Below are positions 44,349 to 52,987 of a stretch of 64,000 bases of DNA, piece by piece (positions within the stretch are counted from its first letter, which is position 1; each line of letters begins with the position of its first letter). Position numbers and translations under genes: made by a program. The stretch spans positions 62,001-126,000 of the forward strand of contig JAEYWD010000100.1 of NCBI GenBank assembly GCA_023429135.1. The letters run 5' to 3'. The notes beneath the pieces are model-generated. The model was not told where the DNA came from. It ran no database searches and saw nothing but the letters and a program-made list of their open reading frames with translations. This stretch comes from Bacteroidota bacterium. GTDB taxonomy: Bacteria; Bacteroidota; Bacteroidia; Bacteroidales; JAAUTT01.

Positions 44349-46292
44349 ATGATAAAGATTACTTTCCCTGACAAAAACGTGAGGGAATATAATGAAGGAA
44401 TTACTGGGATGGAGATTGCCAAAAGCATTAGCCATGGCCTCGCAAACGATGTATTAGCTGTTTCGGTAAACGGAGAAATCTGGGATCTAAGCCGTCCGAT
44501 TAACTCCGATGCTGAAATAAAATTTCACAAATGGGACGATGCAGAAGGAAAGCACGCTTTCTGGCATTCATCGGCTCACTTGATGGCAGAGGCGCTGGAA
44601 GCAATTTATCCTGGCGTAAAACTTGGTATCGGCCCTTCAATTGAAAATGGTTTTTACTACGATATAGACCTTGGCGAGGGACGTTCAATCTCCGATACCG
44701 ACTTGCCAAAAGTGGAAAGCAAGATGGCCGAACTGGCAAAAACCAAATCGGGCTATCACCGCCGCGATGTTCCAAAAAGCGAAGCACTGAAATACTTCAC
44801 CGAAAAAGGTGATCCTTATAAAATTGAACTTATAAACGATCTGGCCGACGGTACCATTTCTTTTTACACACAGGGAAATTTTACCGATTTATGTCGTGGT
44901 CCACATTTGCCCGATACCTCATATATTAAAGCCATCAAACTTTTAAGTATTGCAGGAGCTTACTGGCGGGGTAACGAAAAAAATAAGCAACTTACCAGGG
45001 TTTATGGAATCACTTTCCCTAAACAAAAAATGCTCGACGATTACCTGGTGATGCTCGAACAGGCCAAATTAAGGGATCACCGGAAAGTTGGAAAAGAACT
45101 TGAGTTATTTACATTCTCTCAGAAAGTTGGTCAGGGATTGCCCTTGTGGCTTCCTAAAGGCGCTAAACTTCGTGAATTACTTGAGAATTTCCTTAAAAAA
45201 GTACAGAAAGAATATGGTTATGAGCAGGTAATAACCCCTCATATTGGTCAAAAAGAACTTTATGTAACCTCGGGACATTACGAAAAATATGGTAAGGACT
45301 CGTTTCAGCCTATTCATACACCGCAAGAAGGTGAAGAGTTTTTGCTGAAACCGATGAACTGCCCGCACCATTGCGAGATATATAAATCGAAACCCCGCTC
45401 TTATAAAGATCTGCCGATACGTATGGCCGAATTCGGCACTGTTTATCGTTATGAGCAGAGCGGCGAATTACATGGTTTAACCAGAGTACGCGGCTTTACC
45501 CAAGACGATGCCCACCTTTTCTGCCGTCAGGATCAGATTAAAGAGGAGTTCATCAAAGTAATCGATATTATCTTCCGAATATTTAAAGCGCTAGATTTTA
45601 AAGATTACATTGCGCAGGTATCCTTACGCGATCCCAGCAATAAAGAAAAATATATTGGTTCGGACGAAAATTGGGAGAAAGCAGAACAAGCTATTATTGA
45701 AGCTGCTCAGGAAAAAGGATTGAATACAGTTGTTGAGCTGGGCGAAGCAGCCTTCTATGGCCCCAAGCTTGACTTTATGATAAAAGATGCCATAGGTCGT
45801 AAATGGCAGCTCGGAACCATTCAGGTTGATTATAACCTACCCGAACGTTTCGAACTGGAATATATGGGAGCCGATAATCAAAAATATCGTCCCGTAATGA
45901 TTCACCGTGCCCCGTTTGGTTCGATGGAGCGTTTTGTTGCAGTTTTGATAGAACATACTGCAGGAAAATTTCCACTCTGGTTAACCCCCGATCAGGTGGT
46001 TATTATGCCAATCAGCGAAAAATTCAACGATTACGGAAAAAAAGTTTTGAATTTTCTAAATAATTCCGATATTCGCACCTTATTAGACGACCGGAACGAA
46101 AAGATTGGCAAGAAGATACGCGATAATGAGCTGAAAAAGATACCTTATCTGCTGATTATCGGGGAGAAAGAAGAGGCCGGGGAACTGGTTTCGGTACGTA
46201 AACAAGGCGAAGGTGATAAAGGAAGTATGGGCCTGAATGAATTTGCTGAGTTTATAAAAAATGAAATTGCAAAACAATTACAAGAAATTTAA
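44349..46292 (+). CDS. thrS: Threonyl-tRNA synthetase
   Basis: Class II synthetase of 647 residues. Start at 44349 (MIKITFPDKNVREYNEGITG) is preferred over 44301 because of the promoter position and family length. Domains in order: TGS (about 1-62), editing domain with HSSAHLMAEAL and CRGPHLPDT (about 65-225), catalytic core (about 240-540) with zinc ligands around MNCPHHCEIY, motif 2 MAEFGTVYRYEQSGELHGLTRVRGF beginning and motif 3 IHRAPFGSMERF, and anticodon domain (about 545-647). It heads the classic thrS-infC-rpmI-rplT operon. Confidence 0.97.
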   Translation: MIKITFPDKNVREYNEGITGMEIAKSISHGLANDVLAVSVNGEIWDLSRPINSDAEIKFHKWDDAEGKHAFWHSSAHLMAEALEAIYPGVKLGIGPSIENGFYYDIDLGEGRSISDTDLPKVESKMAELAKTKSGYHRRDVPKSEALKYFTEKGDPYKIELINDLADGTISFYTQGNFTDLCRGPHLPDTSYIKAIKLLSIAGAYWRGNEKNKQLTRVYGITFPKQKMLDDYLVMLEQAKLRDHRKVGKELELFTFSQKVGQGLPLWLPKGAKLRELLENFLKKVQKEYGYEQVITPHIGQKELYVTSGHYEKYGKDSFQPIHTPQEGEEFLLKPMNCPHHCEIYKSKPRSYKDLPIRMAEFGTVYRYEQSGELHGLTRVRGFTQDDAHLFCRQDQIKEEFIKVIDIIFRIFKALDFKDYIAQVSLRDPSNKEKYIGSDENWEKAEQAIIEAAQEKGLNTVVELGEAAFYGPKLDFMIKDAIGRKWQLGTIQVDYNLPERFELEYMGADNQKYRPVMIHRAPFGSMERFVAVLIEHTAGKFPLWLTPDQVVIMPISEKFNDYGKKVLNFLNNSDIRTLLDDRNEKIGKKIRDNELKKIPYLLIIGEKEEAGELVSVRKQGEGDKGSMGLNEFAEFIKNEIAKQLQEI

Positions 46293-46328
46293 ACATTTAA
46301 AATAACAAGAAAAAGACCTGCTTAAAGC

Positions 46329-46880
46329 ATGCAAAATCCTGCTCCAAGACAACAACAAAGAATTCAAGAGCCCAAATACGCTATTAACGAAAAAATCAGG
46401 GCTCGGCAAGTAAGATTGGTTGGTGAAAACATTGAAAATCCAGGAGTTTTTTCTCTCAGCGATGCTCTCAAACTTGCTGATGAATTGGAACTCGATTTAA
46501 TTGAAATTTCGCCTAATGCAGATCCCCCGGTTTGCAAAATTGCTGATTTTCAGAAATTTTTATATCAGCAGAAGAAAAAGCAGAAGGAAATAAAGGCCAA
46601 GACAACCAAGGTTGTGGTGAAGGAAATTCGCTTCGGGCCTCAGACTGATGATCACGATTACAACTTTAAACTTAAACACGCCATCAGTTTTCTCGAAGAT
46701 GGTTCAAAAGTTAAAGCTTTTGTGTTTTTTAAAGGAAGGTCGATTTTGTACAAAGAACAGGGAGAAATTTTATTATTGCGTTTTGCCCAGGATTTGGAGG
46801 AGTACGGAAAAGTTGAACAGTTACCGCGACTCGAAGGCAAAAGGATGATTATGACAATTTCGCCTAAACCGAAAAAGTAA
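46329..46880 (+). CDS. infC: Translation initiation factor IF-3
   Basis: 183 residues. The N-terminal domain begins YAINEKIRARQVRLVGENIE and continues to DLIEISPNADPPVCKIADFQKF; a Lys-rich linker (QQKKKQKEIKAK) leads to the C-terminal 30S-binding domain (VKEIRFGPQTDDHDYNFKLK). A 16-residue extension rich in Gln precedes the family start. It lies between thrS and rpmI, as is usual; autoregulation through start-codon choice, known in other bacteria, is not evident because the start is a plain ATG. Confidence 0.96.
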   Translation: MQNPAPRQQQRIQEPKYAINEKIRARQVRLVGENIENPGVFSLSDALKLADELELDLIEISPNADPPVCKIADFQKFLYQQKKKQKEIKAKTTKVVVKEIRFGPQTDDHDYNFKLKHAISFLEDGSKVKAFVFFKGRSILYKEQGEILLLRFAQDLEEYGKVEQLPRLEGKRMIMTISPKPKK

Positions 46881-46907
46881 ACTTTTAATTTTTTAAATAG
46901 TTGTATA

Positions 46908-47105
46908 ATGCCAAAGATGAAGACAAATTCCGGAGCTAAAAAGAGATTTACGCTCACCGGAACAGGGAAAATCAAAAGGAAACAGGCTTTTAAACGTCAC
47001 ATTCTGACTAAGAAATCAACTAAGAGAAAAAGAGCTTTAACAGCTTTCAGTCTTGTTGATTCTACCGATGTTTCCAATGTTAAGTACATGTTGTGCTTAA
47101 AATAA
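46908..47105 (+). CDS. rpmI: Ribosomal protein L35
   Basis: 65-residue basic protein of the 50S subunit. It begins MPKMKTNSGAKKRFTLTGTG and has the conserved HILTKKSTKRKRALT segment. It starts 27 bp after infC and is followed by rplT. Confidence 0.97.
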   Translation: MPKMKTNSGAKKRFTLTGTGKIKRKQAFKRHILTKKSTKRKRALTAFSLVDSTDVSNVKYMLCLK

Positions 47106-47183
47106 TTTTTTAGTGTTAACCGAGAATGAATTAGCAAAAAAGATCCTTAAACAGGGCGCTAACCATTCGTAATGTAAAACAAA

Positions 47184-47534
47184 ATGCCACGTTCAGTCAA
47201 TTCAGTAGCTTCCAGGGCAAGAAGAAAAAAACTGCTCAAACTCACTAAAGGAAATTTCCTCTCAAGGAAAAATGTATGGACCGTTGCAAAAAACACCCTT
47301 GAAAAAGGTTTGCAATATGCCTATCGCGATCGTCGCGCTAAAAAAAGAAGTTTCAGGGGATTATGGATTCAGCGTATCAATGCTGGTGTTCGTCCTTACG
47401 ACCTGTCGTACTCCCAGTTCATCGACAAATTAAACAAAGCCGGTATCGTTCTTAACCGCAAAGTTCTTGCTGATCTTGCTATGAACCATCCAGCCGCTTT
47501 CGAAGCAATCGTGAAAAAAGTGAAAGCTGCTTAA
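47184..47534 (+). CDS. rplT: Ribosomal protein L20
   Basis: 116-residue 23S rRNA-binding assembly protein. It begins MPRSVNSVASRARRKKLLKL and contains YAYRDRRAKKRSFRGLWIQR and INAGVRPYDLSYSQFI. The 78-bp gap after rpmI has no obvious L20 operator. A terminator follows. Confidence 0.97.
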   Translation: MPRSVNSVASRARRKKLLKLTKGNFLSRKNVWTVAKNTLEKGLQYAYRDRRAKKRSFRGLWIQRINAGVRPYDLSYSQFIDKLNKAGIVLNRKVLADLAMNHPAAFEAIVKKVKAA

Positions 47535-47557
47535 TGCTTTCAACAAAATATTCGTTA

Positions 47558-47586
47558 AAGGGAAGCAAATTGCTTCCCTTTTTTTG
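47558..47586 (+). terminator. Terminator of the thrS-infC-rpmI-rplT operon
   Basis: AAGGGAAGCAA/TTGCTTCCCTT, an 11-bp perfect inverted repeat around one base, followed by seven T. It lies 23 bp after the rplT stop. Confidence 0.93.
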
Positions 47587-47756
47587 TTATTTTAACCCCA
47601 TTGTTTAATTTTAGCTGTATTGGCATTATGGTCCGATAGCTATCAGGATAGGTTTTTAGAAAATATAAGAAGAATATCTTATCTTTCGTTTCCTATAAAC
47701 CACCTAAAGCCTACAAAACTATAGCCTACAGCCTAAATGCTTAAATTTATTGATAT

Positions 47757-48473
47757 ATGAAAATTGCCCTTATTGGTTATGGGAAAATGGGAAAAGAAAT
47801 TGAGGCCATAGCCTTGGAACGGAATCATTCTTTTCCTCTGATCATCGATCTGAATAATCAAAATGAATTAACTACCGAGAACCTCAAGAAGGTGGATGTT
47901 GTAATTGAATTTACAAATCCCGAACAAGCCTATAAAAACGTATTAAAATGCTTCGAAGCTGACGTTCCTGTTGTAAGTGGCACCACCGGCTGGAACGAAA
48001 AGGTTGAAGAAGCCAAAAAACAATGTATTGCCGGAAATCATTCGTTTATTTGGTCATCAAACTACAGTCTTGGTGTAAATATCTTTTTCAAGGTAAATGA
48101 CTTTTTAGCCAGGATTATGAATAAGTTTGATAATTACAATGTTACCATGGAGGAAACACATCATACCCAAAAGCTTGATGCTCCCAGTGGAACAGCTATA
48201 ACTCTGGCAAACGATATCATCAAAAAAATAAATCGTAAAACAGCATGGCAGCTTGACAAGGAAGAGTCGCCCGAAAAAATGAAAATAACGGCAATTCGCC
48301 GAGAAAATGTGCCGGGAATACATACTATAAATTACGATTCGCCCGTTGATTATATCGAAATAACCCACAGTGCCAAAAGCAGAAAGGGATTTGCTTTTGG
48401 AGCTGTATTAGCCGCCGAATATATTCATAATAAAAAGGGCGTATTCACAATGGACGATTTACTTTCAATCTGA
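47757..48473 (+). CDS. dapB: 4-hydroxy-tetrahydrodipicolinate reductase DapB
   Basis: 238-residue NAD(P)H enzyme of the lysine/diaminopimelate pathway. The nucleotide-binding loop is MKIALIGYGKMGKEIE, SGTTGW is the middle motif, and the catalytic His/Lys are in EETHHTQKLDAPSGTAI. It is shorter than the 270-residue enterobacterial enzyme, as in other Bacteroidota. lepB follows 42 bp later, a common gene order in this phylum. Confidence 0.95.
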   Translation: MKIALIGYGKMGKEIEAIALERNHSFPLIIDLNNQNELTTENLKKVDVVIEFTNPEQAYKNVLKCFEADVPVVSGTTGWNEKVEEAKKQCIAGNHSFIWSSNYSLGVNIFFKVNDFLARIMNKFDNYNVTMEETHHTQKLDAPSGTAITLANDIIKKINRKTAWQLDKEESPEKMKITAIRRENVPGIHTINYDSPVDYIEITHSAKSRKGFAFGAVLAAEYIHNKKGVFTMDDLLSI

Positions 48474-48515
48474 TAAATGTAAAACTGATCAATTTAACTC
48501 TCTTAATCAAGTATC

Positions 48516-49910
48516 ATGAGTTTTTTAAGTAACAAGTATTTTAAGTTTGGTGTGGCCCTAACGCTATACCTTTTATGGGTATTATGGGTTTGGAATGCCT
48601 GGCTTTTATTAGGCATACCTGTGCTTTTCGACATTTACATAACTAAAAAGGTAAATTGGACTCCGTGGAAAAAACGAGAAGGTAGAAACAGCACTGTAGT
48701 TGAGTGGATCGACGCCCTAATTTTTGCGGTTTTGGCCGTTACTTTTATCAATATCTTCTTTTTCCAGAATTACAAAATACCAACCGGTTCTATGGAAAAA
48801 AGTTTATTGATAGGCGACCACCTTTATGTGAGTAAACTCAAATTCGGACCGAAAATACCTAACACCCCCCTATCGTTTCCATTCACTCAGAACACCATGC
48901 CTTTTTCTACTAAAACCAAGTCGTATGTAGAGTGGATTCAATGGCCTTACAAGAGACTGGCAGGTTTTCATGCCATCAAAAACGATAATATTGTAGTGTT
49001 CAATTTCCCTGAAGGCGATACTGTTGTAACAGAAAGTCCAGAGACCAGCTACTATGCTCATCTCCGGAACACTGCACTAGGCCTGGCGATGAACGACGGA
49101 AATAAAAGATCAATGGATTATTATACAGCCTCTGCACGTCAGATGTTATGGAGCCAATATAATATTGTTTCGCGCCCTGTAGATCGCCGCGATAATTATA
49201 TCAAAAGATGCGTAGCTATTCCCGGCGATACACTTGAGATAAGAGATGGTCATATTTTCATTAATGGTAACCCTCAGAAGGAAGATTTTAAGGTACAATA
49301 CAGATATTATATAGAGACTGATGGTTCAACCATAAACCCTCTTTTGTTGGAGAAAATGGGAATATATTATAAAAAGGGGGAGGAATTTAAGAAAGTTGGA
49401 GGACTCGAAAATACCTATGAGATATACCTTACTAAGGATAATCTTGAACTTATGAAAACCATTCCTGGAATAAAAGCAATTAACAATACATTTAAATCTA
49501 AAGGAGAATATGTAGATTATATTTTCCCTCATAATCCCAAATATCCGTGGAATGAAGATAATTACGGTCCGCTGGTAATGCCTAAGAAAGGAGTTACTGT
49601 AAAGCTGGATACCGGAAATATAGATATTTACAGACGAGTAATCAATGCTTATGAAGGTAATGCTCTCGAAGTTAAAGGCGGACAAATAATCATCAACGGA
49701 ACACCCGCAACAAGCTATACATTTCAAATGGATTACTATTTTATGATTGGAGACAATCGCCATAATTCAGCCGATTCAAGATTCTGGGGATTTGTACCTG
49801 AAGATCACATTGTTGGCGCTCCAAAATTCATATGGCTATCGCTGAATAAGGAAAAGAAATTCCCGGCAAATATCCGCTGGAAAAGATTATTTACCTGGGC
49901 CGACCGTTAG
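48516..49910 (+). CDS. lepB: Signal peptidase I, long Bacteroidota form
   Basis: 464-residue inner-membrane peptidase that removes signal peptides. Hydrophobic segments lie at about 10-40, and a membrane anchor at 64-84 directly precedes the catalytic Ser in IPTGSMEKSLLIGD. The catalytic Lys is in NYIKRCVAIPGDTLEIRDG, and the C-terminal box is MIGDNRHNSADSRFWGFVPE. A large insertion (about 265-385) separates the Lys box and the C-terminal box, usual for Bacteroidota. A strong terminator follows. Confidence 0.95.
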   Translation: MSFLSNKYFKFGVALTLYLLWVLWVWNAWLLLGIPVLFDIYITKKVNWTPWKKREGRNSTVVEWIDALIFAVLAVTFINIFFFQNYKIPTGSMEKSLLIGDHLYVSKLKFGPKIPNTPLSFPFTQNTMPFSTKTKSYVEWIQWPYKRLAGFHAIKNDNIVVFNFPEGDTVVTESPETSYYAHLRNTALGLAMNDGNKRSMDYYTASARQMLWSQYNIVSRPVDRRDNYIKRCVAIPGDTLEIRDGHIFINGNPQKEDFKVQYRYYIETDGSTINPLLLEKMGIYYKKGEEFKKVGGLENTYEIYLTKDNLELMKTIPGIKAINNTFKSKGEYVDYIFPHNPKYPWNEDNYGPLVMPKKGVTVKLDTGNIDIYRRVINAYEGNALEVKGGQIIINGTPATSYTFQMDYYFMIGDNRHNSADSRFWGFVPEDHIVGAPKFIWLSLNKEKKFPANIRWKRLFTWADR

Positions 49911-49930
49911 AAAAGCATTTCAATACCTTC

Positions 49931-49963
49931 ATAAAAAGAGTCACGATTGTGGCTCTTTTTATT
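49931..49963 (+). terminator. Terminator after lepB
   Basis: ATAAAAAGAG-T-CAC / GTG-G-CTCTTTTTAT stem (13 bp with one mismatch) and 4-base loop GATT, ending in a T-run. It lies 20 bp after the lepB stop. Confidence 0.92.
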
Positions 49964-50311
49964 TATCAGCAATTTCAATTTAAATTGAACGAATCTTAAA
50001 ATTATACTCTCTTCCCCTAACCTCCGGCACCTGCAAACCGGGTGTGGTTCAGCCGACAGAGGCCTGGACATGTAAATAACATTTTGATGATGCCTCGCCC
50101 ACATCGCCAGGATGGCATCAAATCGTGTTGAATGCTTGCCCACATCGTGGGGAAGCATTCAACATACTTTTAATGGGCCGTATGTCTATAATTGGATGAG
50201 CCTGTCGGAACCTCATGACATGACAGCCACCTTCCAACAGGCTAGCACTAGCGCATGTTTGTAACGCGCGCCAACCTTTGAGTATTTTTTAATTTCATGA
50301 ATTATACAGCC
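49964..50311. repeat. GC-richer cluster of hairpins between lepB and the polyferredoxin gene
   Basis: No credible gene. Three consecutive hairpins are visible: GATGCC/GGCATC (50089-50119); an 18-bp stem TGTTGAATGCTTGCCCAC / GTGGGGAAGCATTCAACA with one mismatch and a 3-base loop (50126-50164); and AGCCTGTCGGAA/TTCCAACAGGCT with one mismatch (50199-50243). GCCCACATCG is repeated directly at 50097 and 50138, period 41. The stretch is clearly richer in G+C than its surroundings. TGAGCCTGTCG is shared with the repeat at 30721. It may be a REP/BIME-like array or the relic of an inserted element. Confidence 0.7.
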
Positions 50312-51877
50312 TTAGAATGGGAATTCTTCAATCTGTTTATCGTCCAGTTTCTTCGATTCCGGTTTTTTAGCTGGTTTGTGAAATTCATTCCCATCTACAT
50401 AAATAGCCCTGTAAGGGCGAACGGGACATGCATATTCGCAAGCTCCACAACCAATGCAAGTTTCCTGATTAACTTCGGGAATGGTAAGCTTGCCTTTATA
50501 AGGAACCATCTTAACTGCCTGTGTGGGACAATGCTCTGAACAAGAGCCGCAAGCCGTATTTTTGGTATAAACAATACAGTTTTCGATGATAAAATTTACA
50601 ACTCCAACCTGGGTCAGCTTTTTCTCTTCAACCTTTAACGGTAAAATAGCTCCCGTGGGACAAACCTCACTGCAACGTACGCATTCAAAATTGCAGAAAT
50701 TTACAGATTGGTCCATGTAGGGCTGCAATAAACCGGATAATCCACTTTCAAAAAACCGTGGTTGCAGGGTACCTGTCGGACAAGCGCTTACGCATAGATG
50801 GCATGCAGTACATTTATCTGCAAAGTGATGAATATTTATAGAGCCCGGAGGAGTTACAAGGAATTTCTTTTTATAAGGCTTCAGTTTCACGGTACTATTG
50901 GAAACAGCTTTAACCACATCAGTCAACCCTGCTGCTCCGGCAGTAATTAATGCACTTTTCACAAGAAAATCGCGCTTTGTTTTGTCGGTTGAGGACTGCT
51001 CAGAATTATTTTTAGCCGGTACCCATGCAAATTTATATTTCACACTTTCGGTGTTACAAGATTTAACACAGTTGTAACAAGCTACACATCGAGAAAAATC
51101 AATCTCTTTAGCCTTAATACTGATACACGAAGATTTACATGCAAAAGCACATTTACCACATTGGGTGCAGGTTGAATCTTCAATATTAAGTTTAAACATG
51201 GATATTTTGGAAACAAGCCCCAAAAAAGACCCAACAGGACAAATTGTATTACAATACAAACGTCCCTTTGTAAAAGCAAGCCATACAACAATTACAAAGA
51301 ACGCTGCAGGAATTATAAGTGCGAGGAGATTAACTTTTTTGATTTCGACCACATACATGGCATAAATATTTAGTTTCTCAAATATCATAGCCAGGAGGTT
51401 ATTGCCCAGGATATACAACGGACGAATAAAATCAGAACCAAAGCGACCATAAACGCTGTATGGATCCAACAAAGCCAATAAGGTTATACTTCCGAAAAGA
51501 AGGCCAATAACAACGAGCCCCAAAATTCCATAACGTAGTATATTGTAAGGTTTGGAATATTTAAATCTGATTTTTTTCTTTCTGAAAGTTTTTGAAAAGA
51601 AAGAAATTATATCCTGGAAAATTCCGAGAGGACAAACCGTTGAACAATAGACACGGCCAATCAAAAGATTAATAACCAGAATAATCAGAAACCCAATTGC
51701 GATCAAACCTCCCCCAATAGCGATAAATTTGATTACTGAAGGTACAAATTGCAGAAAAGTTATTCCATTAAAAACTGAAGTACCGAATACTCCGGCGAAA
51801 TCAAGAAATAAAAACGTTATGGCTATAAAGAAAAGAAGGGATAAGGTCACCCTGATCCCTTTCAAATATCTGTACAT
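50312..51877 (-). CDS. Membrane polyferredoxin (NapH/RnfB-like 4Fe-4S protein)
   Basis: 521 residues. The N-terminal half has about five membrane helices with two NapH/NosR-type motifs, GRVYCSTVCPLGIFQDI and GRLYCNTICPVGSFLG. Ferredoxin clusters follow: CTQCGKCAFACKSSC, CVACYNCVKSC, then a Ser/Ala stretch (RDFLVKSALITAGAAGL, an internal Tat-like or hydrophobic segment), CTACHLCVSACP, CVRCSEVCP, CGSCSEHCP and CIGCGACEYACP. It should carry electrons across or along the inner membrane between quinone or flavin donors and a periplasmic or cytoplasmic acceptor. It is cotranscribed with the DUF362 gene 5 bp upstream. The electron partner is unknown. Confidence 0.9.
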   Translation of the reverse strand: MYRYLKGIRVTLSLLFFIAITFLFLDFAGVFGTSVFNGITFLQFVPSVIKFIAIGGGLIAIGFLIILVINLLIGRVYCSTVCPLGIFQDIISFFSKTFRKKKIRFKYSKPYNILRYGILGLVVIGLLFGSITLLALLDPYSVYGRFGSDFIRPLYILGNNLLAMIFEKLNIYAMYVVEIKKVNLLALIIPAAFFVIVVWLAFTKGRLYCNTICPVGSFLGLVSKISMFKLNIEDSTCTQCGKCAFACKSSCISIKAKEIDFSRCVACYNCVKSCNTESVKYKFAWVPAKNNSEQSSTDKTKRDFLVKSALITAGAAGLTDVVKAVSNSTVKLKPYKKKFLVTPPGSINIHHFADKCTACHLCVSACPTGTLQPRFFESGLSGLLQPYMDQSVNFCNFECVRCSEVCPTGAILPLKVEEKKLTQVGVVNFIIENCIVYTKNTACGSCSEHCPTQAVKMVPYKGKLTIPEVNQETCIGCGACEYACPVRPYRAIYVDGNEFHKPAKKPESKKLDDKQIEEFPF

Positions 51878-51882
51878 ATTAA

Positions 51883-52797
51883 TTATACTTTTATTCTATT
51901 TATATTAAGCTTATCAAGTTGTGTAGTGCCAACACCCAATTTTTCGGCTTCGGGAATGTGACCAATATTTCCCGGATCGAGACCAAATAGTTTGGTAGCT
52001 GCTGCATCAACAGCAACTATATCTTTACCTATTAACTGAGCTTTCATAGTAACAACATCCTCAACAGATACCCCGCGAGGACCATTTTTCTTCATTACCC
52101 GGTAAGCATCAACAATATTCAAATCGGGTTTACGGAAGGTTGCGAAATCGGCAATACATTGATGCAAATCGTTTTTGTGCCAGAACCCGCGATCCCATAC
52201 AATACCCATAAGGTTTTTCATCGCAATGGAAAGTGTTGCGCCACCATGACTTTTTAACACAGGTACATTAATAAACACATCCGAATTCAGGATGAGTTCA
52301 TGAACTTTAGCCTTTTTCAGTTTAATCCCTTTCGGGACTTCAACCTCCTGGTAATAACTTTCACTTTTACCCGATACGATTTTACCGCCAGCATCTTTAA
52401 CAGCCTTTTCAATACCGCTGTTTGTATAGCATTTTTGCCAGTTATCGCAGGTATTATCGAATACAAAGACTTCCTTTGCTCCAGCCTGCAAACAATGTTC
52501 AACAATTTTGCCTACTAATTTTGGATTCGTATTTGCTGCTTTTTCAGGAGAAACATCCCAGCCAATATTGGGTTTAATTACCACCGTCTGGTTCTTCTTA
52601 ACGTATGCTTTCATTCCGCCTAAAGAAGCAATAGATTTTTCGAACATAACCTCGGCCTCTCCACCAAGAGCAGCAACCATATCGTAAGGAGCAGCATAGT
52701 TACCGGCAAAAGCATTTTCAAATGAACCCAGTGTTATACCGGCACCTGTTGCAATACCAGCATACACACTTCTTCTTAAGAAATCGCGTCTTTCCAT
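51883..52797 (-). CDS. DUF362 family protein with twin-arginine signal
   Basis: 304 residues. The N-terminus MERRDFLRRSVYAGIATGAG is a Tat signal, so a folded, probably cofactor-containing protein is exported. The DUF362 domain (about 60-290) shows VVIKPNIGWD, INVPVLKSHGGATLSIAMKN and VDAAATKLFGLDPGNIGHI. It has few Cys residues, with no complete 4Fe-4S motif, so clusters are supplied by the polyferredoxin made from the same operon. The DUF362 reaction is unknown; the Asp, Asn, Lys and His residues around PNIGWD and KSHGG may form a metal or phosphate site (inference). Confidence 0.9.
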   Translation of the reverse strand: MERRDFLRRSVYAGIATGAGITLGSFENAFAGNYAAPYDMVAALGGEAEVMFEKSIASLGGMKAYVKKNQTVVIKPNIGWDVSPEKAANTNPKLVGKIVEHCLQAGAKEVFVFDNTCDNWQKCYTNSGIEKAVKDAGGKIVSGKSESYYQEVEVPKGIKLKKAKVHELILNSDVFINVPVLKSHGGATLSIAMKNLMGIVWDRGFWHKNDLHQCIADFATFRKPDLNIVDAYRVMKKNGPRGVSVEDVVTMKAQLIGKDIVAVDAAATKLFGLDPGNIGHIPEAEKLGVGTTQLDKLNINRIKV

Positions 52798-52987
52798 TGT
52801 TAAGTTAAATTATGATTTGGTTCCAATTTACAGTTAATTTTAATACAATGTTTTACAAATAAAATGAGAAAAGCTAATAAATAATCGTTCTAAATTAATA
52901 CATCGTACTCTTTATTTATTTGGTCATAAAATTTGGTTACTTCTCGAATTATTAGCATTTTTCACTGTTTATCTAAAAAACCATGTT

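Noticed and set aside
47632..47648. TCCGATAG/CTATCAGGA palindrome before dapB
   Set aside because: A small imperfect palindrome of a kind common in Bacteroidota intergenic DNA; no evidence of a specific role, so not listed as a feature.
49907..50158. 83-codon open frame (-) in the hairpin cluster
   Set aside because: It overlaps the lepB end and runs through the terminator and hairpins; composition (many Arg, His, Cys) and lack of family pattern mark it as non-coding.
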